Below are positions 13,751 to 27,742 of a stretch of DNA of 64,000 nucleotides, one piece after another. Both the position numbers and the translations under genes were made by a program. The notes beneath the pieces were generated by a model. It saw only the letters and a list, made by a program, of their open reading frames with translations. It made no database searches and was not told where the DNA came from. Position 1 is the first letter of the stretch. Every line of letters begins with the position of its first letter. The DNA is from Periplaneta americana. Its lineage: Eukaryota > Arthropoda > Insecta > Blattodea > Blattidae. Location of the stretch: NCBI RefSeq assembly GCF_040183065.1, contig NC_091120.1, positions 72,132,708 through 72,196,707 of the forward strand, in the 5' to 3' direction.

Positions 13751-14718
13751 TTGACTATTACACTTTTACTACGTCACACTACTTTTGACCAATAAAACGG
13801 TACGAAAGGACGTCTTTCAACCAATTATGGCTGCTTATCGCACAATTTTATCGCGTCCCTAGCATTTGTTTATTTTTATCACTACCTAGCATTTGTTTCT
13901 TTGTTTGCCAACATTTCACACTGCACTCGTCTGGACGTCAAAAAACAGAAAATTACAAACCACTCCAGACGATGCACAGCACTTTCAAATATGACTCGCA
14001 TTGGCATTCAAGAACAAGAATTAATAAAGATCACTGGTCATATATGAAGAGCACCATTTGGAAATCCTGAATAAGTTGAGGGATACACCATGCACAGTAC
14101 ATCAAAGAGTTCACTTCTTTTACGCACACGACCAATACAACATCAACTGAACCACCAACCACTAAAACATTCAAATTTGAAAATTGTACTTTCAATAATT
14201 GTTTCTTTTAAAATTATTCATGTTTATTTTTTATTTCATCATCGTTAATTAAAACGTTTCTTGTTTATTTCATCATCCCTAATTAAAACTTTTCTAACAC
14301 TTGTTTATATTATTTAGGTTATGTTTGTTATAGCTTCTGCTATATGATATTATGGATAGTCACGTATCAGAGATTGTTTAATATTAAGATTTATTGAAAA
14401 TCATCTGTCAAGTGACGTTGATTACTGGGATCCGGATATTGAAGTGAAATGCAAATGTTTAATAAAAATGAAACAATCAACAAAGCCTTCCTGACTAGTA
14501 ACCGTCCACAGAGTTCAATGAAGATTCCATAGTTGGCACAACTGATAAGAAGAAAACATAATCATAAAACACTACTGCCATTTAGCGTAATGTTGAGATG
14601 GTACAATAATACATTTGAAGACAGTTGTATTTTCGTAAGTCAATTAATATTTTACTGTATTGGAGTACTTTGTTACTTCTAATCTTTATATACTTTCTTC
14701 TAATTGTGTAATAGTCAA
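13751..14718. mobile_element. TIR element, tandem copy A
   Basis: It begins TTGACTATTACAC (13751) and ends with the exact reverse complement GTGTAATAGTCAA (14706-14718). It is followed by a 60-bp tail (14719-14778) containing an imperfect inverted repeat around AAATCAAAACCTC. The first 170 bp and last 100 bp are repeated in copy B. There is no transposase. It is a non-autonomous DNA element of unknown superfamily. Confidence 0.6.
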
Positions 14719-14778
14719 TTAAATCCCACCCGAGTTTGATTTTCTCTAGATAAATCAAAACCTCAAGTGAGATTACTG

Positions 14779-15179
14779 TTGACCATTACACTATAACTAC
14801 GTCATAATACTTTTGACCTATAAAACGGTACGAAAGGACGTCTTCAAACAATCGAATAATTTTATCACTTTTCTAGCATTTGTTTATTGTTATCACTTCC
14901 CTTGAAATTGTTTGTTTTTATCACATCTCCACCATTTGTTTCTTTGCTTACCAAAGTTTCAAACTGAAAATTCTTTACGATACTACAGTATAAAACACGC
15001 TTTGCAATCATCATTTGTTTACCGCACAGACAGTCATCTGAAAATGTAGGCTCCGTTCAAACATTTTGGTAAATCTAACATTAGTGAAATAGAATTTTAG
15101 TAAGTCAATATTTTATTGTATTAGAGTACTTCATTTCTTTTAATCTTTATATGCTTTCTTCTAATCGTGTAATAGTCAA
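14779..15179. mobile_element. TIR element, tandem copy B (shortened)
   Basis: It begins TTGACCATTACAC and ends GTGTAATAGTCAA. The ACGGTACGAAAGGACGTCTT block of copy A recurs near its start, and the sequence before the right end also matches copy A. About 560 bp of the middle present in copy A is absent. The same 60-bp tail as in copy A follows (15180-15243). A and B therefore form a head-to-tail pair sharing the tail unit. Confidence 0.6.
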
Positions 15180-15339
15180 TTAAGTTCCACTTGATTTTTG
15201 ATTTTCACTAAATAAATCAAAACCTCTAGTGAGATTACTGCTGATAAAACCGACATCAACACACTGCGTACACGCACATGCAAGAGAAATGTATGTTCCC
15301 TCAAATCGAGTAGGCCTATATGGAAGAAAATATTAGAAC

Positions 15340-15480
15340 TTCATGAAATTTTGGATTACTATTAGGACTATGTTTATTAATAGAAATAATTGTAACAGGC
15401 TTCTTACAAGCAATAGATTAATCCCCAGCTAACTTTACATTCCCATCAAATCACGACTTCGGATTTAAAGCAGCAGCTTG
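15340..15480 (+). other. Possible mitochondrial-derived insertion (numt), decayed
   Basis: AATTTTGGATTACTATTAGG onward (about 15343-15412) reads like the N-terminal part of insect cytochrome b (NFG-LLGLCLL then VTG). CACGACTTCGGATTTAAAGC (about 15451-15477) reads like the HxFGFxAAAW segment of insect cox3, with TGA where mitochondrial code has Trp. The two pieces would come from different mitochondrial genes and an in-frame TAA lies between them. This is a pattern-based suggestion only. Confidence 0.3.
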
Positions 15481-15482
15481 AG

Positions 15483-15863
15483 TTGGCTGGGTTTCAGATC
15501 ATCTTCCAACAAGATGGAGCACCGGCCCACTATGTGAATCATGTGCAGGAAGAGTATAATCGTCGATTTCCAGAGAGGTGCATTGGTAGAAATGAACCTT
15601 TTCCATGGCCCGCAAGAACTCCTGATCTTACCCATCAGACTTCTTCCTCCGAAGTTACATTAAAAATAAGATTTACAGTGAAAACATACAGAATCTTGTC
15701 GCCATCAAGAAAAGAATCAGGGAATATTGCAAGCGTTACTTCAATATTTCTTACTAGAGTGTGGACTGAAATTAAACGTCGTTACGACGTGTGTCGTGTT
15801 GTTAAAGATGCGCATATCAAAACTATTAATGTTGTTCGGAATCTTTCTGATTTACTGAATTAA
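15483..15863 (+). pseudogene. Tc1/mariner-superfamily transposase fragment (DDE end)
   Basis: This is the C-terminal part of a DDE transposase. IFQQDGAPAHY carries the second catalytic Asp, followed by WPARTPDL, a common spacing to the third acidic residue, then ILTRVWTEI-like and DVCRVVKDAH near the end. The middle of the open frame (around residues 50-85) does not match, but the adjacent frame over the same DNA does (DFFL...YIKNKIYSENIQNL), so two compensating frameshifts are present. The N-terminal half is missing and replaced by the unrelated, possibly mitochondrial segment. It cannot encode an active transposase. The terminal repeats are not identified. Confidence 0.75.
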
Positions 15864-16542
15864 CGTAAATAAAAACACTTTCTTTATCTTACATGTAATA
15901 GGACTACATGAATCGACATCATTCATTCTCGGAGACTTCGTATTTTGCGACGCATTTTAACACGGGTAGATACATTGAATATGTCAACGTTTGCTAGCTT
16001 GATGTCTATTTAATTCTTACATCCAGTTGGTGCACACATGCCATATTAGAATCCGAGAGGCTGACGGGGTTGAATTCGGTGCATGGCTAGAGCGTTATCC
16101 AGCGTATTAAAGATGGAGACGTCAAAACTAGGGTAAAAATGATTCCCTCTCTCAGCTTTCTCAGATCTCACAGTCAGATTTCTCCGTCTTTCCCCTAACC
16201 TCACTGCCACTATAACGTCAAAATGGTTCTCAAAGGAAACAATAATTCAATAACACTGAACAATAAATGTTTACTTTATTTTGCTCCGAAATAAAAATAT
16301 GTGAATATTACTAATATGTGTGCCCTAAATCTGAATTTAAAGTAAAAATTGCCCCATCACGTACCATTTTCAATGCTACTGATAAAATTGTAACACACTG
16401 GGGATTCAAAATGCCTCATAATAGGCTACTTGAATAATGTGTACTCGATACAAAAGAAATATTGCATAGTTTAAAACACAAGAAAATAACAACAATAAAA
16501 GTATTCCATGTATATAATGAGAAAAATCTCTGAATTTTAACT

Positions 16543-17245
16543 TACCAACTAAAAGGATTTTCTGGATGACTTCCGTTTATAACTAGACCCGGAACTGTTT
16601 TTTGTAAGGAACCAACAATAATCTGCAAGCGTGCTGAATGATGACCTTCTTTTATATCGCCTTTCCATTTCAGATATTTATTGGTGGAATCTTTCCCCAG
16701 GCTCGTCGCTTATCGCTCCAAGGTTAGGAGGAAAGAAATCCAAATGAGAACGTAAAAAGTGTATTTTGAGAGACATATTACACCCCATTTTTCTCATATG
16801 CAATTAACATGGTTTCCACAAGTTCGATGTAGTTGTCTGCCCTAGAATTTCCAAGGATATTTGAGCAAACAGACGTAAGTTCATTTACATCACAACAATA
16901 ATTGAAAAATATAATGACACAATATGCTGACGCTTTCGATAGACTGATACTTTAGTGTCAGGCTGAAGAAGGTGTCATCCTTGTAGTCGAGAAGCTAATA
17001 GTTCAGCCTTAAATTGAATGACATTTCGGTGTCTTATGATGTCATTTAACTCCGATTGTGAAATCATGGGACACTTTGGATTCTATAAACTCAGAATCAG
17101 AGTAAGGAGTGAAGGAAAGTCCAGCTTCAGGAGAAGAGTTCGATTCTTCGTTCAAGGTCCATTTTTCAGGTGGTTTAGGTATCGGAAGAGAATAGTCATG
17201 CTTAATAGGTCTTATAGCTGAAGGCAAATTTGGATATACAATAGA
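16543..17245 (-). pseudogene. Decayed copy of a repetitive arthropod transposon-associated ORF
   Basis: Read on the minus strand, three blocks fall in order: around 17227-17042 a Pro-rich segment (LPIPKPPEKWTLNEE), around 17015-16900 AELLASRLQG...KVSVYRKR, and around 16780-16543 MSLKIHFLRSHLDFFPPNLG, then GERFHQ, ISEMERRY and LADYCW. I recognise this string from a family of highly repeated ORFs in arthropod genomes, but I cannot name the family or its function. Stops (for example in place of the residue after GERFHQ) and frame changes between blocks show it is dead. It is not a host gene. Confidence 0.65.
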
Positions 17246-18325
17246 GTGTTTATTTTTTTAGGTAAAGCCTAAAACCTTTTTTCAAACAAAAATAACAAGC
17301 TGTGACATGGTATTTTCTTGTCTCTATACCATCAGAATAGCAAATGCCATCCAAGAATGGAAGCCGTTTAACCATCTTGTCAAATATCGAGAACATTTAC
17401 TACAACATGCATGGGGTGCAAATTTTTATTTGCATTTAAAATACAGTTCGTATGCTTTCTTAATCACAACAGAAATAATTTTTATTTGATATTTAGTCGT
17501 ATATTCACCACCCACACGTAACAAAACACGTTAGGAGAATTAATACACCGCCGGCGCGACATTATGGCTATGTTGGCACAAAGACTGATGCTTTAAATTG
17601 AAAAATATGTTATTAATTAATAACTTACGCACTACCACTCTTTATATAGCATATATTTACGCTCGTATCACGAAACGCGAGCGTAGACATCACTTTGAAC
17701 TGTTATGAAATTCACTGAATAGAAGGGACAAATATAGTTTATTTTTTAGAAGTACAAAAGAAAACACCAACAACCATAAGAAACCAGAAATAGGTCATAA
17801 ACTCAAAAAAAAGCATTAGTTTTTGTTTTGGTTTACAACCTCCAACCCGTGCCAGATGTTTCCTGGGGGAGCGCATTGAAAAGTAAAATCATAGTATATC
17901 TTTAAAACCTTCCGTGATACGAAGAAAAGAGATGCATTTTCGAATTAAGTTCACACCAAACCATAAGGAACACATTGATTTAAGTCAGAACAAAATTCTT
18001 ATTGTTCGGTGTAATCGAAGAAATCAAGAAAACTGTATTTGGTATTAACTTTGGTAATATTAACAGGACTTTGCTTGTGTTAATTTTCAATTCTATTTTC
18101 TCCGATGTTCATATTTGTTTACCCTGACAAAGTCTCTTTCTACAGGAGCAATGATTATAATGATTATAAGCAGGGATCAACTAAAACTCTACAATTTTCT
18201 GGATTGCAATTCTTGAAAGGAGAAATGCTGGAACATTTCTAGCACTATCATATCAACATTTTCCTCCAGTTTATTCCCCTTTGTGACTTTTCACTAGTAA
18301 ATTACTTCATATAAACAGATTCACT

Positions 18326-18578
18326 GGCCAACCGCTGCGGAGTAACGGTTAGCATGTCTGATCGTGCGGCGAACGGGTCCGGGTTCAAATCACAGTTGGG
18401 AAAGTTACCTGGTTAAGGTATTTCCGAGGGTTTCCCTCCATCATTAAAAGCAAATGTTAGGTAACTTACGGCGATGGACCCTGAACTCATTTTTCTAGAA
18501 TTATCGCCTTCATTTCACTGAGATGCCAGATGCAGCTGATAAAACGTCTTAAAATAAAGTAATAAAAATAAAAAAACA
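18326..18578 (+). repeat. tRNA-derived SINE
   Basis: The head has an A-box-like GAGTAACGGTTAGCATG and the B-box GGTTCAAATC (about 18393-18402). The body (GGGAAAGTTACCTGG, then TTTCCGAGGGTTTCCCTCC) is shared with the SINE at 47667-47900, and the A-rich tail is AATAAAGTAATAAAAATAAA. Sense is the + strand. Confidence 0.75.
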
Positions 18579-18639
18579 TGGCTTTGTCACAATGTTGAGT
18601 CGTCAGAACATCTGTAATGATATTTAGTTACAAAATGGG

Positions 18640-18720
18640 GTTTAGACAGGGCGTTTCAGATACTATGACTATTTGCGCCCTTATCTAAAATTCTTTATAA
18701 AACGAAAACACAAACAATAC
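18640..18720 (+). repeat. Dispersed repeat fragment (copy 1)
   Basis: ATAGTATCTGA...GCGCCCTTATCTAAAATTCTT has an inverted, diverged counterpart at 53268-53335 (AAGAATTTTAGATAAGGGCG). The family is unknown. Confidence 0.45.
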
Positions 18721-18974
18721 CATAACGTAATTGCGAACACGAACTGAAAACGTTGCCATGTAGTGATAGCTACGAGTAATATACACATTTCAACATCATT
18801 ACGTTGTGGGACATTGTTCAGGAATATTATATTCTTGCATTTTCCAAAAAAAAAAACTGGACTAATAGGTGTCCCAAAAAGAACTGTCGGGAGACTGGAA
18901 CGGAATGTCTAAAAAGGAACTGTCCCGTTTAAAACAGGACGTCTAATCACATATTAGGCTTGCATGATTCATTC

Positions 18975-20450
18975 ATAGTTTTTTTTTTACTCTCCAAGGG
19001 CAGGTCTTCCTCTGAAAACCCAGCATTCTCTAACCTTTCCTATTTTCTGCCTCCTTCTTAGCCTCCGCATACGAACAGTGTATCTTAATGCTATCTATCA
19101 TCTCATATCTTCTTCTGCCTCGAACTTTTTTCTCGTTCACCATTCCTTCCAGAGCATCCTTCAGTAGGCAGTTTCTTCTCAGCCAGTGATCGAGCCAATT
19201 CCTTTTTCTCTTTCTAATCAGTTTCAGTGGTATTCTTTATTCACCTAAACTTTCTAGCACTCTTTCTTATTTTGTCTGTCCATTTCACACGTTCCAGTCT
19301 TCTCCACATCCACATTTCAAATGCTTCTAGTAGCTTCTCTTCATTTCGGTCGTGATGTCCATGTTTCTGCCCATAAAATGCCACACTCCACACGAAGAAC
19401 TTCCTAATCTCTTCCTACGTTCTCTTTCCAGAGATCCGCAGAAGATGCTTATTTTCTATTAAAAGCTTTCTATCCTCCTGGCAGAAGCTTATGTTACTGC
19501 TTATAATATACTATCTACCAAAAAGTAATTGGGCACTCTTTTTGCCCCTTTAGAACCTCGTGATACCACCTCTTGTTGCTATAACAGCAGCCACCCTGTC
19601 AGGCATGCTCTCCACTAGTTTGTGTAGGATATCCACTGGAATGCGTCGCCATTCCTCTTGCAGCATGGCACTCAGTTGGACAATGGAAGTTGGCCCCATG
19701 TTTCGGCGGCTATTATGCAGTGGTATGCAGACAATAATGTTCACCGGTTGGACTAGCCTGCACAGAGTCTTGATCTCAATCCCACTGAGCACCTTTGGGA
19801 CAAATTGGACCGGCGATTGAGGTCTCGAGAGATGTGGCCAACTTCCATTGTCCAGCTGAGTGCCACGTTGCAAGAGGAATGGAGACGCATTCCAGTGGAT
19901 ATCCTACATAAACCAGTGGAGAGCATGCCTGACAGGGTGGCTGCTGTTATAGCAACAAGAGGTGGTACTACGAGATTCTAAAGGGGCAAAAACAGTGCCC
20001 AATTACTTTTTGGTAGATAGTGTACATCCCAATTGTCCCAATAAGAACGCCGGATTTAATAATGTTAATAACTTCAACAAAAACAGATAACATAACAGAT
20101 AACTGTTCCGCCAAGCCTTTCTTTTCCTCCCAATAACCATGGTCTTCGTCTGTTTTACATTTATTTCCATCCTATAATGCTCACAGCTGTCATTTAGCTT
20201 CAGTGACATTTCCCTAGTATCATCTCTTCTTCTGCTAACAATGCCATATCATCAGCAAATCTTATGCACTTTATTCTTCTTCTCCTACTATCACCCCTCT
20301 CATGTTCTAAAAACAGTTTTTCTCCAAATTCTCCAAGTAGATGCTAACGGAGTAGGTGATATGGGGCTTCCTTGGTACTCCTGTTCCTATTCGGCTTCCC
20401 TCTGACGTTCTCAGTGTATAAAAATCGTACCTGAGAAAACGAAGATGAAT
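18975..20450 (-). pseudogene. Non-LTR retrotransposon reverse transcriptase relic
   Basis: On the minus strand, from about 20450 downward, the translation shows a YLENLEKNCF-like block just upstream of FADDMALLAEE (the reverse transcriptase catalytic box, about 20265-20230). A frame change then leads to INVKQTKTMVIGRKRK (thumb region). Below 19508 come the C-terminal block GQKHGHHDRNEEKLLEAFEM and RRLERVKWTDKIRKSARK. Frameshifts and stops are frequent. The element is 5'-truncated and interrupted by the Tc1 foldback at 19509-20022. It belongs with the insect LINE families having long Arg/Lys-rich C-termini; the clade is not determined. Confidence 0.75.
19509..20022. mobile_element. Tc1-like foldback element inserted in a LINE relic
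   Basis: The ends read [TA]TACTATCTACCAAAAAGTAA and its complement, flanked by TA (19507-19508 and 20023-20024), typical of Tc1. The arms are unusually long. The segment 19509-19695 is nearly the exact reverse complement of 19837-20022, including the C-terminal end of a Tc1 transposase (EEWRRIPVDILHKLVESMPD). The 141-bp loop and start of the right arm encode PAQSLDLNPTEHLWDKLDRR, which holds the third catalytic acidic residue. It is thus an inverted duplication of the 3' end of a Tc1 element. It cannot encode a full transposase. Confidence 0.85.
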
Positions 20451-20589
20451 GGCAATGACATACTATCTTTTACAGTAAAGAACGAGGACGAAGTACCCTT
20501 AGAAAAGGTAAAAAAAAATTATACATCAAAATCTCTTTTGGAAATCGAGGCCAAGAACTCTCACGAAGACGTGGTCATACTGTTTTGAG

Positions 20590-20860
20590 AACATTACACC
20601 ATAATGTGCTTAGAGACTGAATTCAAAAGTTGAATTTGAGCAGCCGATCTCGTCAATCGATTCTTGGAATTCCCGGACACGAAGTCTGGACGTTGTTCAC
20701 CGTCCATGACTGTGCTGGTCGCGCGTCGATTCCACAGAGGAGTGGGTGTGGAGCTGCGTCGGCAGTCAGCGCCGTGACGCCATATCGACAGCAACTGCTG
20801 ACCATGCCGCTGCGGTGCGTGTGTTGACAATACTCAGTGCCTTCCACTGTGGTAAGTGAC
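20590..20860. other. Unexplained GC-rich island
   Basis: A sharply bounded GC- and CpG-rich segment in AT-rich DNA. Open frames exist on both strands (for example 20653-20847 on -), but none has a motif I know. It ends in a donor-like GTAAGT at about 20851 on the + strand, so a 5' untranslated exon or promoter is possible. A transposon fragment is equally possible. Confidence 0.3.
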
Positions 20861-21690
20861 TGACTGCCAACAAGTCATATAATATTCATTCAGTCTACAT
20901 TTTCACAGTCTTACTATTTGCATGTCTCGCGTACAGTTGAACATTTTTATTTCAACATTAACTGTGGTTTTGACATTTCAATGCATCTCGACATATACGT
21001 GCACTAAAATGGCGCCTGTTGCATCAGAAACGAGATCACAGGAGTAAAGATTATGCAATTAGCAATACATTTTTGAAAAGTACGGAAGATATACATTTCA
21101 AGTGCAGAAATGCAAACTGCAGAAACATTATAAAGAATGTAATATTAGAAAATTCAGTAAAATAAACAGAAAATAATATTAAGAGATCCTGATGATATAT
21201 TAATCTTTCAAAAGATTAAAAATTATATTATAGCATTTATTACTTAATTAGGGGTTTTCGCGTAAGTAATTAGGAAACAAATTCCTTAATTGAATTATTG
21301 AAGCGTTTTTCCAGTGCTTTTATGAATTTCATTTTCTTAATGTCATTGTATATCGACGGCCCAGTTCAAAAGGGAAATAACTCAAAATTTAAAGTTTTGA
21401 GAAACCTTCAATTCAAAACTTTATGTTGTGAAAAAACAAAGAATCGTTGAAATCACTTCAAATTCTGTTAATGATGTTTTATATATACTATAAGTTTCAA
21501 ATTAGTGTATGTTAATTGGATTTTCACGGCAACATGAAGCTTTACAATACAGGTTACTCAAAACTTCAAATTTTGAATTGTTTCCTTTCTGAACAAGGCC
21601 ATGGATAAGCTTCTGCTTTTATTAAGAGGTATATGAAAAAGTAGTAAAAACTAAGTGAAATCTAGTCAGATATTTATCAATTATTACCGA

Positions 21691-21756
<66 letters not shown>

Positions 21757-23465
21757 TGCACTGAATTAAATTACGAATTTTTAGATTGAATATGTTATCA
21801 AGATTATATCGAAATCAACTAACAAAGATGAAATGACTAGGCCTATGCTGTAAGACTCAATTTACAGATTTTGAAGTGTATGGTCATTTGAAAGTCAGAG
21901 TAGGTTTAAACTGCAGAAATGCAAAATGAACTTGTAGAAAGAAATTTAAGTAAAAGAAACAGGAAGTAAGGTTAAGTGACTTTAAATAACATTAAAATTA
22001 TCCCATAACGTTAACACTGATTTATGAAATTTGTTTCTGAATTATGACTTTAGATATAAAATATAACAGGCAGATAACTTTACATGTTAATGATTTACTT
22101 CACTAATATTTATGCACATTTTGTTCCCCTTGATTTCACTTTATGTAGTTCTATTCATATTAAGTTACTGTATAATGTATGAGTTGTAATGAAATACGCG
22201 TAAACTGAAGTGGCGTAATAATAATAATAATAATAATATGATTTGAATTGAGAATTATTTTATTGACGATATAATTAATGATAAATCAAAAGCGAGGCAA
22301 ATAACGACGTAATGACTACAATATTAGAATCAGTTGCAGAGTTTAAATTACGGATTTACTTAATAGGATGCTTATGAAACAGGAAAATTTTAAGAGGTAT
22401 GAGGTAATATATGTATAATTTCATTCACAAGAGAATTGGATTTATGGCAATGATACATATTTTCAAATATTTATTTTCACTTGCTTTGGCAGCGTTCATT
22501 TGTAAAGGTAAAATACAGAAAAATTAAAGCTTATTTCTATGTAGGTTAATGCAATTTTTTTTTTCAAAAATCTATTTCATTTTTTGTAGACAAGTAGTCT
22601 TCGTTCATTTAACTATTATTGGTGCAGTAAAGATTTTGTCGACGCCCTGTGAAGATTTATGTCTTCAAAATGGGTTAAGCCACGGACGCCGTAATATGTC
22701 GCCATTCTCGAAGCTAAATATTTTGCACAGCGATTATATTGTAATATTCTGTATTCCGTTTCGGTATAAGTAAATCTCATTCTTTTGTGAATCATACAGT
22801 GTGGGTTAAAATAAGGTTCTTATATGAATGTCCTACTGATGTCGACAGTGTCATGTCATGACTTTTGAATCGTACAATGAGAGTAGTGCGTAAGATTTTT
22901 AAAAGAGAGATATTTTGAAAGGGGAAAACAAAATGTTTCATAATTTTTTTTTTTATAATTTCATTTTTAATAGCTTGCTCGTCAATTACCATATCATGAC
23001 TTAAAATAGTGTGCGTACCTCCGGTTTTATAATCACATTAAAATACTTCATTATTTCACTTTCTAAGTCGCTGATTTCTTCCCGAATGAGGGGGGGGGGT
23101 TAAACCCCCAAGCCTTTTATTATTCTGAAAATATGGAAACTGATGTTCTTTTAAAAGTTTGCCTCAGTCCACAATTTTACATGTTCCCACTCAATATAGA
23201 AATTCACATTTCAATTGTAATTGTAATTGTATTGCCACATACTTACCTCTGTTTATACTCTGATTTAAAAACTCTAGAACACTGTTTAAAACATATGTAC
23301 AAACCAAACAAAATATCATAGAGAAACTCATTGTATGAAACTGTTCTTCTGTAAGTGAAATGAGAGTGAGCAAAATGTATTCTTTTGTATTCAATGATTT
23401 TTTATTAAAATGACACGTTAGTAAAATGAAAACTTACAACTTTTACAAAGACTTTTGATACAAAT
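20861..23465. other. AT-rich non-coding DNA left of the LTR element
   Basis: It holds an (ATT)n run at 21691-21755, a short (AAT)n run near 22217-22238 and a G run at 23090-23098. The open frames (22549-22773, 22792-22992, 23133-23321) have no recognised motif. Confidence 0.45.
21691..21755. repeat. (ATT)n microsatellite
   Basis: About 65 bp of uninterrupted ATT repeats. Confidence 0.95.
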
Positions 23466-24506
23466 TGTAACCGTCGTCGTCGCCCTCGGCTGCCAGCTCC
23501 GAAATATGGAAAGTATCTCGAGGATGGCACGTCGATATAAATAATTAATTATTTACACTGATTAATTTGGGCGCCAGCCTCCCCGAGATTACTCCGGTAG
23601 AGGATGAGGTTCCCAGGTCAGCTGCAAAACGGTCGGGACATGGGGTTTGGGAGACGTGCTCGTAGGTTGAAATGATGTAGGCGCACACCAGAAGTTGTTG
23701 GTAAGAACAATGAAAACGTTTATTATTATTATTAAGTGTTCGTTTCAGATTAGCAGAAATGCGCGTCCAAGTGTATAATATCTCGCTCTCACTTCCCGCA
23801 AGTTGGTATACTAATTTCTGAGTTCACGTAATTATATCTTTTGTACTATAAAACACCAGTAATATAACGGACAGTTGATAACGTGATGAGAGGAAAGAAT
23901 TCAGACTTATAATAATAATGCAACACACGACTTCTTACTACACTCACTAAAAAAATTCTAAGTCCGTAAATTGTTATACTTCCGAGTTAGGTTTGCCGAG
24001 AATATGTGGAGTGCGTCCTCTCCGAACGCTGGATATCTGCCTTCTGTCTATCTGCGAAATCTATCCTCTACTTTCAACCACCAAACATAGAATTTCGCCC
24101 TCCTATCTATATATCACGTGTCTCTATTAAGAATCCTGATTGGCCATGATTACACTTACGTCACTTAAGACGCGTTCTTCAAAAATTGTTCGTTAACTAG
24201 AACATCTCCTACTTCCGGCGTCCTATTCTCTGACATATACCAGATCATCTCTTTTGGAACCTGGCTTGGCGTCATCTTACTGACCACCCGCAGGCAAAGT
24301 CCATACATTCCCTCATCAGTCAACTCCACGCCTGGACACATGTTTCCTGTCCCCCTAGCTTGGGTTCGGTCTTCCTTTCCACCTGTTACTTCCGTCTCAG
24401 ATTTTGAAACTAACTTACACGTCCGCGCATCCTATCCATATAAGAATATTAACACGAAATACTAATCTAATGAAAATCTCCTCATCCTATACGAGGAACC
24501 GTCTCA
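23466..24506 (-). repeat. LTR (3' LTR of the minus-strand retrotransposon)
   Basis: 1041 bp, beginning TGTAACCGTCGTCG and ending GGAACCGTCTCA on the + strand (TG...CA ends). It is repeated in the same orientation at 30867-31907 with equal length, and I found no mismatch in the stretches I compared. Outside it lies AAAT (23462-23465), matched by AAAT after the other LTR. Directly inside is the purine-rich ATGAGAGGGCATT (minus sense), a plausible polypurine tract. Confidence 0.9.
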
Positions 24507-24864
24507 AATGCCCTCTCATAACAAAGAATATTCCCAAGGGAATATTTGTTGTTATGAGACGCCCCAAAAAAATACCTTCGCTACTAGTCTCCGGTGTCCC
24601 CTAATTAGTCACACTTGGATACACCTTTTGCTAAGCAGATTTGCACAAAGTTACACTTACAATTATTACATATTTACAACTATTCACATGTATGAATCTA
24701 TATACACACCTCACGCCTGCTTACATCTCACACTCCAGTTTAACTGACTTCTACCTGACATATATACAGCATCCAATCGTAACATTCAGGGCACATCCGA
24801 ATACAATGGCGCTCTCTCACTCACATTCATGATCGGTTCCTTGATACATACTTATACTTATAAC

Positions 24865-27063
<2,199 letters not shown>

Positions 27064-27071
27064 CTTATAAC

Positions 27072-27742
27072 ATAGAAATAAGAATTATGAACCACAATAA
27101 AAATATGCTAAATAATACATAATACATTTTAAAATACAAATTAACCCTTTATATCATACTTCATACATTATCTGAAACCTTGAAAACACATTTACGTCCA
27201 TAAAACCGAAATAATTATTAACCAGAATCAAAATTATACTAAGAGGTACATAATACTTTTAAAATACTAACTGCCTCTATTTATCCTGTCTCATACACTA
27301 GTTGTAACCTTGAATACACATCTCGCACTAAAATGATGGTCTGGCACTTAATATTGATTCTAAAAAATGGATACATATTCAAATCGAATCATTCAACCTC
27401 TACAAATGAATGACATAAATGAAGTTAATTAAAAAAAAGTATTCTATCATTATTTTAATCATTATTAATTCTTATTAATATCATCTTTAAATTATTGCCA
27501 CAGGGAATACTACTTATCGCGTGATCTTATAAGAAAACACACAAAAACAACTAATTCTGAAGGTGGCAAAAAGAAAACAAAAGTAACAACACTTTTCACG
27601 AGGAAACATTTTCAGCACTGAAATCAGTTCTTGGTTCTAGTTGCTTATACCGCTCAAAGACTACATGCACAAAACAAACACATTCTTATTTTTCTTATAA
27701 TTAAAATCATATTATTTTCAACTTTACACAAATTCTCGTTTA
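27072..27742. other. Non-coding 3' part of the LTR element interior
   Basis: Between the hAT insertion and the end of the gag-like gene there is about 670 bp of AT-rich DNA with no pol motif in any frame. Together with 24507-24864 it forms the whole region in which pol would be expected. Confidence 0.6.

Noticed and set aside
19550-19873. Intact Tc1 transposase gene
   Set aside because: Only the C-terminal end is present, duplicated in inverted form; the frame crosses the loop of the foldback.
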